From Juglans regia (Eukaryota; Streptophyta; Magnoliopsida; Fagales; Juglandaceae): DNA of 64,000 nucleotides. Location of the stretch: contig NC_049913.1 in NCBI RefSeq assembly GCF_001411555.2, positions 124,001-188,000 of the forward strand, written 5' to 3'. The notes below the pieces were generated by a model that searched no databases, had not been told where the DNA came from, and saw only the letters and a program-made list of their open reading frames with translations. A program made the position numbers and the translations under genes. This document shows positions 24,101-35,672 of the stretch, in pieces. How positions within the stretch are numbered: position 1 is the first letter of the stretch; each line of letters begins with the position of its first letter.

Positions 24101-26676
24101 ATATGCATGTCATGGATGCATGTATGGCTATGTTCTTCAACTTGGTATTGGGCAGTTGATATGTCAGAGGTGTTTCAATACTCATGCCTATCTGCATGTC
24201 CATATGCAAGTGAGGAAGAGTTGTTTCTTGTGAACTGTTCCTCGTATTTGACACAAAAAGTTGAGCTTGTACTGTGTTTATCCCTGTATTACTTCTTGTT
24301 GTACCATCTCTCTTTGTTGCATTGCTTTAGTCACTTTTTAAGCCATTTCTGATCTGCCTAATGCCATGTTTTTATATGTTATATTTACACTGGTGGCGTA
24401 TGACTTTCCAAAAAAAGTATATACACTGTTGGTGTATGAAGGAAATAACATGGTTTACCGTGGACTTGGGCTATGCCTATTTACTTGATTCAATAAAATT
24501 TATTCTTAGAAAAAGAAAAGTAAATAACATGGTTGGGAAACATTATTGTTTAGGTGAGGTGTCTTTAAAGGAGCTTTATTTTAAAGAATAGAAGTTTGTG
24601 TGTATATACTATATGCCCTATATTTTATGTATTTTAATTGACACCACATTACATAATTCATGAAGGTCCATTTCTTATTTTCTGTAATATTGCTTCCACA
24701 TTTCCCTTTGGTTCTCTCTTCTCTGTACATTCTCTCTTTTGCTGTAGAAGTAATTTGCTAGTGAAAATTGGATCTTTTTCTATTTTCCATCTTTTTTTTT
24801 TCTACACCCTAACTTGTGGAACCGTCAAAGGATGTGTTGTTTTGGAGTTAGCATTTTCGACAAGCACTAATTGGCCTTGTTTCATTAACATTTGTTGTTG
24901 GTGAGAGGTATTGTATGTATATTTTGATTTTCCTTGCCCCCATTCTTCACACAAGGTTGGAAAATGTAGTAATGAAGCTACAGGTATATGATCTAGATTA
25001 AAGTTAGGCATCTTTTTACTTATAAAGAAAAGACAGGCATCTTTCCTTTCTCTTTCAATACAGGATGTTAGGATGAAGTTGTTATGGATAAATCCACAAT
25101 TGGATTTATCCATAACAATTATTTTCAAACCTGTAGTCATGCAGTCAGATCTACAAGAAAAGGGTTATGGTGTTAGTTAGTTTGCAATCAGAGATTAATG
25201 CAGTTTGCAGCGTGAGCTTGGGAGGGTGTTTGGTTCCCTTTTAGACGTAAAAGATGGTTTTAAGTGATTTATAATAGGTTGCACATTGTTTGGGCCTTTA
25301 TTGTCTTTTTGTGTGATTATGTGTAGGAAGGCGGTGAATGAGATCCCACATTGCTTGGGAGGGAAAAGTTCATTCCCTGATAATGATTCCAAAGGATTCC
25401 AATTATAACATTGACTAGTCCTTTTGGAGTATAAGCTTAGATGTGGCTTGGATCTTCCTTGAGTTGTTACAAATGATATTAGAGTCAATCCCAACTAGAA
25501 GAGTGGAACTTGAGCCATGCTTCCTCTGACAAACTTGGCTCAACAAGGACGTCGGGGATTTAAGGGGGCAGATTGTATTACTCCTGATTGTGTGAATTTG
25601 TATAGTGTGAATGCATATAGGAAGGTGGTGATTGGGAATCACACATTATTTGGGAAATATAAGTTTACGCCCTTTATAATGATTCCAAGGGCTTTTGGAG
25701 TATTGACCTAGATGTGACTTGGGTCTTCCAAGGGACTTCAATTGTACCTGTTCAGTCCTTTTATTTATGACTCTTTAACTTCAGTAACAAATAAAAGCTT
25801 TTATCTTTTATTTTCCTGGAAAAATGTGTTGTAAGAACTTATCCCATCGTGTAGTGTTGAATTTTTGTAGGAAAAAAATGTCATGATTCTAGGCTTGTTC
25901 AGTTTTTTGTTCAATGGCTCCTGTGTACTTGATATTAAAATTTGAATGTAAATTATTTTGAATATGTAGAAGAAAAGAGTGTTTGGACTGATTAAAAAGT
26001 ACTACTCTTGTTTACTAAGAAAAAAGGTTTGACTGTTACTATAGTCATGTAGATATTAGGAAGCCCTTTGTGCTATAAGGCCAAAAATCAGTGGTACATT
26101 TCATCTACAGTTATAGTATAGAATAAGTTAAGGAGGTGGCCTGGTTATAATATTGCTCGGAATGGAACTTACAGGAAGAGGCTTTTTCAAATGATAAATG
26201 ATCTCCCTACCATATTCGAAGTTGTGACAGGCAATGTCAAGCAACCAAAGGACCAGTCTGCTACTCATAACAGTAGCAAGAGCAAATCAAGTGGGAAGAT
26301 GGTAAGAATCTGCTGATTTGACAGTTGTCAACATGGTTCTCTTTCAATGGTTCCCTTTGTGTAAAGTTCTTGTTGCTTATGTTTTGATGTTGCCTCTAAA
26401 CAGTCCCGGCAATCTGAGCCCCAGGCCAAGGGAGTGAAGACATCTCCTCCACCCAACAAAGAAGAAGATGAGAGTGGGGAAGAAGAAGAAGATGATGAAC
26501 AGGGTGCAACTTGCGGGGCCTGTGGGGATAACTATGGTACTGACGAGTTCTGGATTTGCTGTGATGTGTGCGAGAGATGGTTCCATGGAAAATGTGTAAA
26601 AATTACACCTGCAAAGGCTGAGCATATCAAGCAGTACAAGTGCCCAAGTTGCAGTAACAAGAGGGCTAGAGTTTAA
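21176..26676 (+). CDS. Alfin-like PHD-finger protein (AL family), 252 aa
   Basis: Five exons: 21176-21272, 21420-21452, 22304-22532, 26175-26301 and 26404-26676. All borders are GT-AG, total 759 nt, which is 252 residues and the usual AL length. The N-terminal two thirds is the plant-specific Alfin domain ([64 protein letters not shown]). A variable Ser/Lys-rich then acidic linker follows, then a C-terminal PHD finger with C4HC3 spacing ([32 protein letters not shown]) and a basic end. AL proteins are nuclear and bind H3K4me2/3 through the PHD finger; the aromatic residue needed is present as W in FWICCD. Intron 3 is unusually long (3.64 kb) and holds several retroelement pieces. The gene is convergent with the PPR gene downstream. 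Confidence 0.95.
23703..23890 (+). mobile_element. tRNA-derived SINE in Alfin-like intron 3
   Basis: Begins with an A-box-like tggctcaagtggt at about 23712 and has a B-box ggtttgaaccc at about 23765, about 50 bp apart as in a tRNA promoter. An unrelated tail follows to about 23890. Another tRNA-like or LTR-like block (23310-23560, with ggtatcatagtagagg) lies upstream. Ends and target duplication are not certain. Confidence 0.6.
24456..24521 (+). mobile_element. Very short 5'-truncated LINE tail with perfect 13-bp target duplication
   Basis: A 66-bp insert with a LINE-type trailer (ttgggctatgcctatttac) and an A-rich 3' end is flanked on both sides by aaataacatggtt (24443-24455 and 24522-24534). 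Confidence 0.75.
25079..25118. repeat. Perfect hairpin, 18-bp arms, 4-nt loop
   Basis: The left arm ttgttatggataaatcca (25079-25096) and its exact reverse complement (25101-25118) are separated by CAAT. It lies in intron 3 of the Alfin-like gene. Confidence 0.85.
25300..25750 (+). mobile_element. TRIM-like miniature LTR retroelement in Alfin-like intron 3
   Basis: Two diverged direct repeats, about 25300-25466 and about 25572-25750, share the order aggaaggYggtga, tYgggaRg, aatgattccaa and ttggagtat. Between them is a spacer of about 105 bp that starts with a degraded tRNA-Met primer site (tgatattagagtc, about 25469) and ends in a purine tract (aagggggcag, about 25561). No coding capacity. 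These are the defining parts of a terminal-repeat retrotransposon in miniature. Confidence 0.65.
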
Positions 26677-27782
26677 ATCTAGGTTCTGAATTTGCAGACT
26701 AATACTCATCAAAGCTGAAAAGGTTTAGCCCTATGCCATTAGACTTTGCTGAAAGACAGCCGGTATCTTGTTTTAGTTGATGAATTTGGATGACTGCAGA
26801 TGAATTTCGGATTTGAAGTGTTTGCTACTTTTGGTACCCGTTCTGTCTCATTTAAACAGGAATTATGTTTTTAGATGGGTAATGGCAACAAGGAATATTA
26901 TATCTGCAATTTTCTGGTTGGATCTTGGTAGTTGGCGCATACCATCTTGTTTCTTTGTACCTTATTACTTCAGTGTGGCAATTGGCAGCCATTTTTTTTT
27001 TTTTTTAATCTCATTGTACATGAATTTTATGGATTTTAAATGTTCTCAGAGGAAGCGCATTGCATGAAACTGAAAGCATGATCAGGACGGCATCCTATTG
27101 AATGATATCTTGCCAGGTTCTTGCTAGTTGACCTAAGATATGTACTGTCAAAATGAGTAGAAAGTACTTAAGCAGCAGGTCAGAAAGAAGTTCCTTATTC
27201 GGGGAAAGCTTTAAAAAAATTGGAGAGATAAGCTATTAAATTATATTTGCATTTAGTTTTTGCTCGGATGCTATTGCCAAAGGTGCCTCCACACAAGCTT
27301 TGGTGACCAAAATATGAACGGTTAACAAGTAACCAGTCCATAGAAGGATTTGATGTCATGTCACCAACTAAATGCTTTGGTTAATGAATTTTTCCTAAAT
27401 TTGATGGTTCTTGCTTGGAGAAGAATCAACGGAATGGCTAGTAGCATAAAAAGGGGCCAAGCATAAAGGAAAAACTTAATGCACCTTGATCTTTATTTGT
27501 CTGAAACCCCTTCCCTTTCTGTCAAAGTTGTCAATTACAATGGTAAATGTACTGTTCCCTTGTGGTTTTGCAAGGACTCCCCGATCTTCATTTTTGCATT
27601 CTCCTTCCGCTTCGAATATCCGTAAATACTTGGAAACAGTAGCGACATCAATACTAACGCACGACCAAAACACACCATCTCATGCTTACATTTTTGTTAA
27701 GTTAGCCAATACACAAACCAACCACAGCAACGCACGACTCAAGTCCATTAGGGATGATGGGTACCAGATGTGCTGTCTCGCA
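26677..27782. other. Intergenic space between convergent Alfin-like and PPR genes
   Basis: Contains both 3' untranslated regions and no convincing ORF. A T-run at about 26992-27006 is the only simple repeat. Confidence 0.6.
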
Positions 27783-30068
27783 TTACCAGTAGTCCTTGCA
27801 AGAACATAGTCCATTGCTGAAACAATGAAACCTATTATTATCCCTCACGATAATCTCCCTTCCCTCTGACTTGGAGATCATCTTAATGGCTGCATGGCAG
27901 TCCAAACAAACCCTTAAATTCTTCACCACCCTAATTACTGCCCCTGCTTCACTTACAAGAAGAGCAAAGCAAATGGCCAACTTCTCACTATGAGTTCCCA
28001 CCATCTCTTCTTTCTCTTCCTCTTCAACATCTCTCAACACGCAGCTTTTATCAGCCGTATACCCATCCCTCCTCATCTTCATTCCCAATTCCGACAAGAT
28101 CCTATAGATGTCGTCTGATCTTTCATGTAATCTATCTCCTGCTATGAACTTGTGCATTTTACCCTTATATTCTACCCAACTCCATCCAGTTGTCTTCCTC
28201 ACTCCCACTTTTCTCATTGTACCCCTGACCCTCTCAACATCTTCCCACCTACCTGCTGAAGCATATATGTTGGAAAGCAAAATATAATTTCCGGAATTGT
28301 ATGGTTCAAGCTCAAAGAGTTTCTTTGCAGCCAGCTCCCCAAGTTTGACTCTTTTGTGAATCCGACTAGCATTTAAAAGAGACCCATAAACTCCTGCATG
28401 TGGTTCCATTGGCATGTTTTCAATCAACTTTTTGGCTTCATCCAGCTCACCTAGTCGACCAAGCAAATCAACCATACATGCATAGTGATCTACAGCAGGA
28501 GATTGGATTAATCTGAACAACTTCCAACCCTCTTTCATTAATCCTGCATGGCTGCATGCCATCAGGAGACCAATATATGTTACACGGTCTGGTTCAGTAC
28601 CTTCTTGTTTCATCTTTGAAATTAGTTCAATGGCTTCCATTCCATGACCATGAGCTGCAAGTCCTGCAATCAACGTATTGTAGGAAACAACATCTCTTGT
28701 CACCATTTTGTGGAATATCCTCTTGGCATCTTCCATGCTCCCACATCTAGAGTACATGAATATCAAAGAGTTGTAACCTGAGATGCTGAGATTAATGTGG
28801 TTTTCATCAAGGATGTTCACAACCCAATTACCTAATTTCAACGCCCCAAGATGTCCACAAGCTGAGAAAACACTCACCATAGTCACCTCATCTGGTTTCG
28901 AGTCTTTAGAAGTAATCATATCTTTGAATAGCTCAATTGCCATAGCTGGCTGCCCATTTTGAGCATAACCTGAAATCATTGAGTTCCAGGATACAACATT
29001 CTTTTCTGGCATATTATCAAATAGCTCTCTAGCTGAAATCAAATTCCCGGCCCTTGTATATGCAGAAATCATTGCATTCCATGTTACAGAGTTCCTATAC
29101 GTATCCAATCCATCAAAAATTTTTCGGGCAGTTTCTAGACTCCCACACTTTGCATGCATATCAAGCAGAGCAGTCTGGACAAAGCAATTTAGCTGCATCT
29201 TCTTCTGATCGAGTTTTCTGACAAGTGAATCCGCATGGGAAGGATCACCACGCAATGACAACAATGAAATAACAATAACCCACGTCGTTGCATTTAGTTG
29301 AACCCCCACATCCAGCATATCATCAAACAATCTTAAAGCCTCCATTGGAAATCCATTCTGAGCATAACCTGATAGCATTGCATTCCAAGAGACAACACTT
29401 TTCTCCGGCATCTCATTGAAATACCTCCTTGCACTCTTCAAATCCATTATCCTAGAATACCCGGTAACCATAGTTGTCCACGTAATAATATTCCTCTCGG
29501 ACATAATATTGAAAAGTCTAGTTGCTTCGACTTCATTCCCCCACTTCCAGTACCCAGAAATCATTGAGTTCCAATCCGCGAGAGTCTTTTCAGGAATTTC
29601 ATCAAATAACTCCCGGGCAACTTCAACTGCGCCATATTTCACATACGTCTCCATGATTGCATTGCGTGCGTAACGATCCAGAGTAAGACCCAATTTCAAT
29701 AGATGGGCACGAAACACAAAGCCAGCCTTGCCGGCCAATTTAATCAGCATTGGGTACACAAATATACCGGGCCTGATACCAGAACGCTGCATATGCCGAA
29801 ACAAAGAAAACACTTCATTGTGAGTACCCTGATGAGAGTAGTATCTAAGCATGGAGGTAAAGACACGGCCATCTGGGAACGGGACGGAAGTAAAAATGAG
29901 ACGGGTGTAGGTCAGCGGGGCGTCGATGCGGGTGCAGTGATTGAGGAGTAGTGCCACCCAGTAGTTGTGGTGGTGGAGGGAGTTACGAATGAGGATTGCA
30001 TGGAGCTGGGTTAGATGCTTTAGACAGCTAATTCTGCATGCTAATGCTATGTTGACTAAATGTGACAT
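27783..30068 (-). CDS. DYW-type pentatricopeptide repeat protein, 761 aa
   Basis: Intronless minus-strand gene, complete from ATG at 30068 to the stop after the terminal DYW tripeptide. About fifteen PLS-class repeats follow a short N-terminal region; clear examples are DWNSMISGYWKWGNEVEA, SWNAMLSGYAQNG, TWNAMISAYTRAGN and SWNSMISGYAQNG. The E/E+ region begins around LGRLGELDEAKKLIENMP and GVYGSLLNASRIHKR. The C-terminal DYW deaminase has HSEKLA, the paired cysteines of CLDCHAAIKMIS, and RFHCFSNGLCSCKDYW, so the expected zinc and catalytic residues are present. Such proteins carry out site-specific C-to-U RNA editing in mitochondria or plastids; the target cannot be told from the sequence. 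Absence of introns is normal for this family. Confidence 0.95.
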   Translation of the reverse strand: MSHLVNIALACRISCLKHLTQLHAILIRNSLHHHNYWVALLLNHCTRIDAPLTYTRLIFTSVPFPDGRVFTSMLRYYSHQGTHNEVFSLFRHMQRSGIRPGIFVYPMLIKLAGKAGFVFRAHLLKLGLTLDRYARNAIMETYVKYGAVEVARELFDEIPEKTLADWNSMISGYWKWGNEVEATRLFNIMSERNIITWTTMVTGYSRIMDLKSARRYFNEMPEKSVVSWNAMLSGYAQNGFPMEALRLFDDMLDVGVQLNATTWVIVISLLSLRGDPSHADSLVRKLDQKKMQLNCFVQTALLDMHAKCGSLETARKIFDGLDTYRNSVTWNAMISAYTRAGNLISARELFDNMPEKNVVSWNSMISGYAQNGQPAMAIELFKDMITSKDSKPDEVTMVSVFSACGHLGALKLGNWVVNILDENHINLSISGYNSLIFMYSRCGSMEDAKRIFHKMVTRDVVSYNTLIAGLAAHGHGMEAIELISKMKQEGTEPDRVTYIGLLMACSHAGLMKEGWKLFRLIQSPAVDHYACMVDLLGRLGELDEAKKLIENMPMEPHAGVYGSLLNASRIHKRVKLGELAAKKLFELEPYNSGNYILLSNIYASAGRWEDVERVRGTMRKVGVRKTTGWSWVEYKGKMHKFIAGDRLHERSDDIYRILSELGMKMRRDGYTADKSCVLRDVEEEEKEEMVGTHSEKLAICFALLVSEAGAVIRVVKNLRVCLDCHAAIKMISKSEGREIIVRDNNRFHCFSNGLCSCKDYW

Positions 30069-30313
30069 TACAGCGACGTTGATATGCTCTGCCTCCTCAA
30101 AATATTCCCCATTGGACTGTAATGGAGTCTCCTCGGTCTACTATTCCTAAACTAAAACAATCCTACCAACGAACATAGGTCCAGAAAATAGGGTGTGCTG
30201 AAGACCTGAAACCTCTCTTGTACACGAGATAGGCTCTCACTGTGAAGATCCTCTGTTTTCCAAGCTGATATCTTCATGGAAAAAAGAAAACTAGATTAAT
30301 TCTCAGTTAATTG

Positions 30314-30462
30314 AATCAGCTCCGCCACGCCACTTCTGGCCTCGGAATCGCACTCGTTGCCTTGAGCATCTACCTCTCCGGCGAGGAAGTTCACAACAGC
30401 CTCTACGCTCCCTCTTCTTCCCACTCCCACCGCTCTTCTCCATCTGCTTCTCAATAAAGGAG
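30314..30462 (+). pseudogene. Partial second copy of the NDUFB3-like gene
   Basis: About 145 bp closely match codons 28 to the end of the NDUFB3-like gene at 50116-50346 (shared stretches: cagctccgccacgccact and gctccctcttcttcccactc). The copy lacks the first 27 codons and has small indels near the 3' end, where a different TAA closes the frame. It sits between the PPR gene and the left end of the MULE. No promoter or start codon is evident. Confidence 0.8.
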
Positions 30463-32047
30463 AGGGACACTCGATGCGAGTCACATTTCCTCTTTGAAAA
30501 ATTCTTTAAGAAATACGAGGATAGAAGAATCATATATTTTTAAACAATTCTTCTACAGGTTGAGGACCCGGCGCGGAACCGGCTGATGTGGCAGATTGCC
30601 ACGTCAGTTGGAAAAAAAAAAAAAAACAAATGAAATGAAATATTGTACGCGGATTGGGAGGGAAAGTCAAACAAACGAATGAAAGAGACGAGGCAAAACA
30701 GAGAGATTTCGAGCGAGCGAAATCGAAGAGAGAGATCGCTGTGCGTCTGAAGGAAGTCCGTTCGGCCATTCCGGTCGCCGTCCTGTGGTCGCCGTCGTCA
30801 CAACCTACAAGTCTCTGGGTCGCGACGTCGTGGGTGAGAGAGAGGTCTGCGTGAACGCCTTCCTCGTTTGTCTCGGTTCTTCAAGCCGGTTGAGGTGAAA
30901 TTGATTCGGTAATCAAAATTTATTTTTCTAGAGTTTTGTTTGTGTATAGTGGAATCTGGGTGAAATTAAAGTGAAATGCTGCTGCGATGTTTGTAGAAGA
31001 ATATCTTTGCAAAACCAAAACTCTAGAAACAAACTGAGAAACTGACTCGGCACGAGATGCTGGCCCTGAGCCACGATGACCGTGCATTGGACCTATCTCT
31101 CTTCGGCCCTTTGAAAGAGACGAGGCAAAAAGTTAATTAACACTGCGATGTTTGTCATTTAATGCTTTATTATTGAGATTATTTTGCTCCTTCTTTGATG
31201 TGGTTGTATTATCTTATATGCTACAAGGATGAAGTTCATTTGTTTCTCTTGGTGTCCACTAAGCTTGACATTTTTGTTTTATGTTAATTTTCACTTGATG
31301 TGTGTATGAGAATATATATTGATGCTAAAATTTACCTATAAAAAAAGTCATTAGATGCTGAAATTTATTAATACTTGTGTATACTTAATGACTTTATTTA
31401 TGTGCCATCATTATCAATACCAGTGAAAATATAGCACCTAAAGACCTAATTGGCACAAACGCCCTAGATAATCAAAAAGTGAGAAAATCTAAAGAAAATT
31501 AGAAACTCACCTATAAGAGAACATCAAAAATTCTGTAGACGTTTGTGCCAATATAAGACAAAAAAGTACCCAAAATACCTTAAGAAATCGGAAACAAATC
31601 AAAACCACACAACCATAAAATCTAAAGCAAAGCAATATTCATTAAATGAATCATAATACATAACAACAGAGTGGCAAAATTCATTTAGTACTGTGTGTAA
31701 AAGTTTAGACATAAGATCCACCGCCAAACCATTGGCATGGGATGATCAAACATTTTGACAGCCTAAATGACAATCCTATAACCTCATGCTTCCTGCAAGC
31801 AAATTAAATGAAAATAATTAAGTACAATAAAACTCAAATCTAATTAAACATAATCAGTATCAACTAATTTCAACAAAAGGTAAAGTTCAAAGTTATAAAG
31901 TCATTAAGTAAATAATGTATACTTAAGAAAATAATGTTTTTCTTAATGAAATGATCTTCTATGACATTTTATGATCTGCATGTTATATTGTTCATGCTAT
32001 ATCTAAGAATTTGTATGTACTCAACTTAATATTTTGGTGATCTCAGC

Positions 32048-35000
32048 ATGGGAAACGAGAAAGAACATCCATCTACGGTAACACCATCTAGCTCAAATCC
32101 TAGATCCGCGGTATGTTATTTCATTTAATATATGAAAAGTGAATTAGAATTTGTTGAGTTAATATTTATTTCCCAAAAAAACAAACAATAACTTAAATGA
32201 AAAATGATGGCAGGACATACCATCAACTTGTCCGAACATCCCAAATTACATGCCTGGTTACTATGGACCAGTGCCTACGTGGTCACCTGCTTTTCTGCCA
32301 TATCCAGTTGGGAACCAATATCCATTCAACGTACATTTTATTTAACTTAAATAAGTTACTTTCTTTTCATGAGTTTTATGTCCCTTATTGTTTTTAATGT
32401 TTTTTTTCAGAACGTTTACCCATTTCAACATTCGTTGGAACCTCCGACTGGTCTCACCTATACAAGCTCCACTACAAGCAAACCAGTTGGTTCAGAGGAT
32501 AATAGAGCCGAAAGTAGGAAAACTGAAGCATGTACATCCTCTAGAGTGGAACAAAGTAATGAGGATAGAAAAAATTCACGGGAAACCGAGGATGGCAATG
32601 CCGAGACATCTCAGAATGTGCAGATGGATGGTGATGATATGATTGAGGAGCCGAAGTCGGGGATGGAGTTTAATTCCCTTGAAGATTTAATGAGTTATTA
32701 TAAACAATATGGTAAGAAATGCGGGTTTGGGGTGATGACAAAAAGAACTGAGAGAGGAGATGATGAGACTGTTAGATATGTCACCCTTGCTTGTGCCCGC
32801 GGCGGGAAGGCCCGAAATAGGACTTTGAATGTCGCCAACCCACGTCCGACAGGAAAGACAGAATGTAAGGCAAAGATTAATGCCTTAAAATCTGATGGAA
32901 AGTTTCGGTTGACTACAGTGCATAATATTCATAACCACGGTCTCAGTCCAAGGAAATCCCGTTTTTTTCGATGTAATAGAAAAGTCAGTGATGCCGTAAA
33001 AAGGGTCTTAGATACAAATGATATGGCCGGGATCCGAATGAATAAAAGTTTCGGGTCTCTTGTTGTTGGCGCCGGTGGATTTGATAATCTTCCATTTTTG
33101 GAAAAAGATTGTCGTAATTACATCGACAAGGCTAGACATCTACGACTGGGCGCAGGTGGTGCTGGAGCACTTCAAGAGTACTTTTTACGGATGCAATACA
33201 AAAATCCTGGCTTTTTTGCATTAATGGATATAGGTGATGATGGGAGGTTAAAAATTGTTTTTTGGGCAGACCCCCGTAGTAGAGCAGCCTACCAGTATTT
33301 TGGTGATGTGGTCACATTTGACACCACGTACTTGACAAATCGATATGGGATGCCCTTTGCACCATTTGTTGGTGTAAACCACCATGGGCAGTCGATTTTG
33401 TTGGGAGCTGCCTTGATTTCCAGTGAGGATACCGAGAATTTTGTTTGGTTATTTAAGACCTGGTTGCATTGTATGGATGGAATGGCTCCGAAAGCAATTA
33501 TCACTGATCAGGATAGAGCGATGAAAAATGCAATCGCTATTGTCTTCCCAAACACACGACATAGGTTTTGCTTATGGCATATACTAAAGAAAGTCCCCGA
33601 GAAACTTGGCTCATATGGATCGTACAAATGTGGGATGAAAAACGACCTGATGAAATGTGTTTATGACACCCATACATGCGATGAGTTTGAGAAAGATTGG
33701 GGTAAGTTCATATCAACTTACAACTTGCATGAGAATAAGTGGTTGCAGAGTTTATATGATGAGCGTGTACATTGGGTGCCAGCATTCTTGAAAGATGTTT
33801 TCTGGGCTGGAATGAGTACAACGCAACGGAGCGAGAGCATGAATGCATTTTTTGACGGTTATGTTCATGCTAAGACAAACTTGAAAGAGTTTGTGGACCA
33901 GTTTGACAACGCGTTGAAAAAAAAAATTGAGAATGAAAATGCCGCAGATTTCCACACTTTTAATGTTACAATTCCTTGCATATCTAGATCGCCGATTGAG
34001 AAAGTGTTTCAAGATTTATATACAAATGCTAAATTCAAGGAAGTGCAACAGCAAGTTACCGGCATACTCGATATGGATCCAGAGTTACTTAAACGTGATG
34101 GTCCAAGAAAGACCTATCTACTAGAGGATGAAGTTCGCTTGGAAGAGTTCACTAAGCTGGTTAAATATTATGTGGAAATTAGGGAGGAAGATGGGTCTAC
34201 TGCAAAGTGTTCCTGCGGTTTATTTGAGATGAGGGGAATATTGTGTCGGCACATATTGGCTGTACTCAAGTGTAATGGAATTAAATATGTGCCAGCTAAG
34301 TACATTTTAGCTAGATGGAGGAAAGACATCAAGAGTAGATTCTAATAGATATTCAAGTCTCTTGAATATCTGTTATCAGATGATCGCTCTTGCAGCGGGA
34401 TCGAAAGAGCATACTGAGGATGCAACTAGTAAGTTATATTCTATGATTGAGCTGTATCGTGCCAATCAAGAACCTCCAGCGATGACACAAACGGGTTCCA
34501 ATGTCGGTTGTGCGACACAGGAGACGAGTACATTTGATAGTTCTAAGCAAGTACTTAGTCCACGTGTCGTGCGGGGGAAAGACAAACCCCCATCTTTGAG
34601 GCGAGCATCCATGATGGAGACAAACTTGCGGAAAGCTAAAGCGAAGGCAAAAAGAGTTCAAGGAAAGGGGAAACGTAAAGAGGTGCAGATATTTAATGAC
34701 ATTTTATTTATATTTTATAACTACAAATAAGACTAATGTATATTGTTATTTCTTATGTGATTAATAGCGTGATGGAGGAGATACACCAGCCTTGGGTACT
34801 TGTAGAAATTTATTTGGTACTTCAGAAGACGATACGACACATGTCCATGACGTGCAGGTATATGATGTTTCAATATTTGAGTTCTAATATTGAAATGTTT
34901 TCTAACGAATATATATCAGCAGACTGTTCCAGACATACGAACCGTGGTTCAAGAAACAGTGGTTGCAATTCAAGAAAGTGTAAGTTTATGTTTATTTCTA

Positions 35001-35672
35001 AGATTGGAGTAATGATATGTCGGCACATATTTGAATATTATTTGTTACAGATGCAATTTGAGTTGGATGGATCACAACCGGTGGAAAATATTGGATTGGA
35101 GAGATCACAACCGACGCAGCCTTACGGGGATGGATCACAATCGGCACTAATAGATGGTATAATTTCAATATCCGGCAACATTTTTTGTATTGCATGTAAT
35201 TCATGAGATGGAAATTGTTTAATCATACTAGTTTAGTAGTTGGATATCATGTATTTTTAATTTATGAATTTTTTTTTTATTGCCCTTAAATTCATGTCAC
35301 CTATTCGATTCCAAAACTAGTCTAGGGTACTTGAACACTTTTAAGCATCTTATCCTTACCCAAAACTGTATTTTTGGGGTTTTTTTATGGCATGTTTTGG
35401 TAGCAAACAACATTTTCTAAGCATTTCTTAGCCATATTAAAATGTTTTATTCCTTAAAATTTTGCATCTCACTTTCGATCCATGGATGTCATGCATTTTA
35501 AACATGCCTTTGGATTTTTTTTATTTGAGATTTGCCTCTTGGACTAAATGATCTCTTTCCCGCAGGAAACAAATGATAATTCATGTCACCTATTCGATTC
35601 CAAATAGGTGATGTTTTGGCGCATGTGCAAATGGGAGAAGTTGAAGGCAGATTAGATAGGGATGAGTTGTGA
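32048..35672 (+). CDS. FAR1/FRS-type MULE transposase, multi-exon, with one frameshift
   Basis: Likely exons: 32048-32110, 32214-32330, 32411-34682, 34768-34857, 34923-34979, 35051-35156 and 35608-35672, all GT-AG and in phase except for a frame break at about 34335-34345. The protein has a Ser/Thr/Glu-rich leader, then a FAR1 DNA-binding domain (SYYKQYGKKCGFGVM; C-x-C with HNIHNHG). The MULE DDE domain follows (TFDTTYLTNRY, ITDQDRAMKNAI, HRFCLWHILKK, and the Glu of TQRSESMNAFF), then a SWIM zinc finger (CSCGLFEMRGILCRHIL). The frame closes with a TAA at 34343-34345, but sequence of the family's C-terminal tail continues in another frame from about 34340. The catalytic domain is intact; the tail would be lost unless the break is a sequencing error. 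FRS proteins of the host are related, but the terminal repeats argue for a transposon. Confidence 0.82.
35289..35604 (+). repeat. 27-bp direct repeat bracketing a segment of the last transposase intron
   Basis: An identical 27-bp block (aattcatgtcacctattcg..) occurs at 35289-35315 and 35578-35604, enclosing about 262 bp. The second copy ends 3 bp before the splice acceptor used for the final exon. Confidence 0.8.

Noticed and set aside
29416..29951. Plus-strand ORFs of 82-85 codons
   Set aside because: Antisense shadows of the PPR coding sequence.
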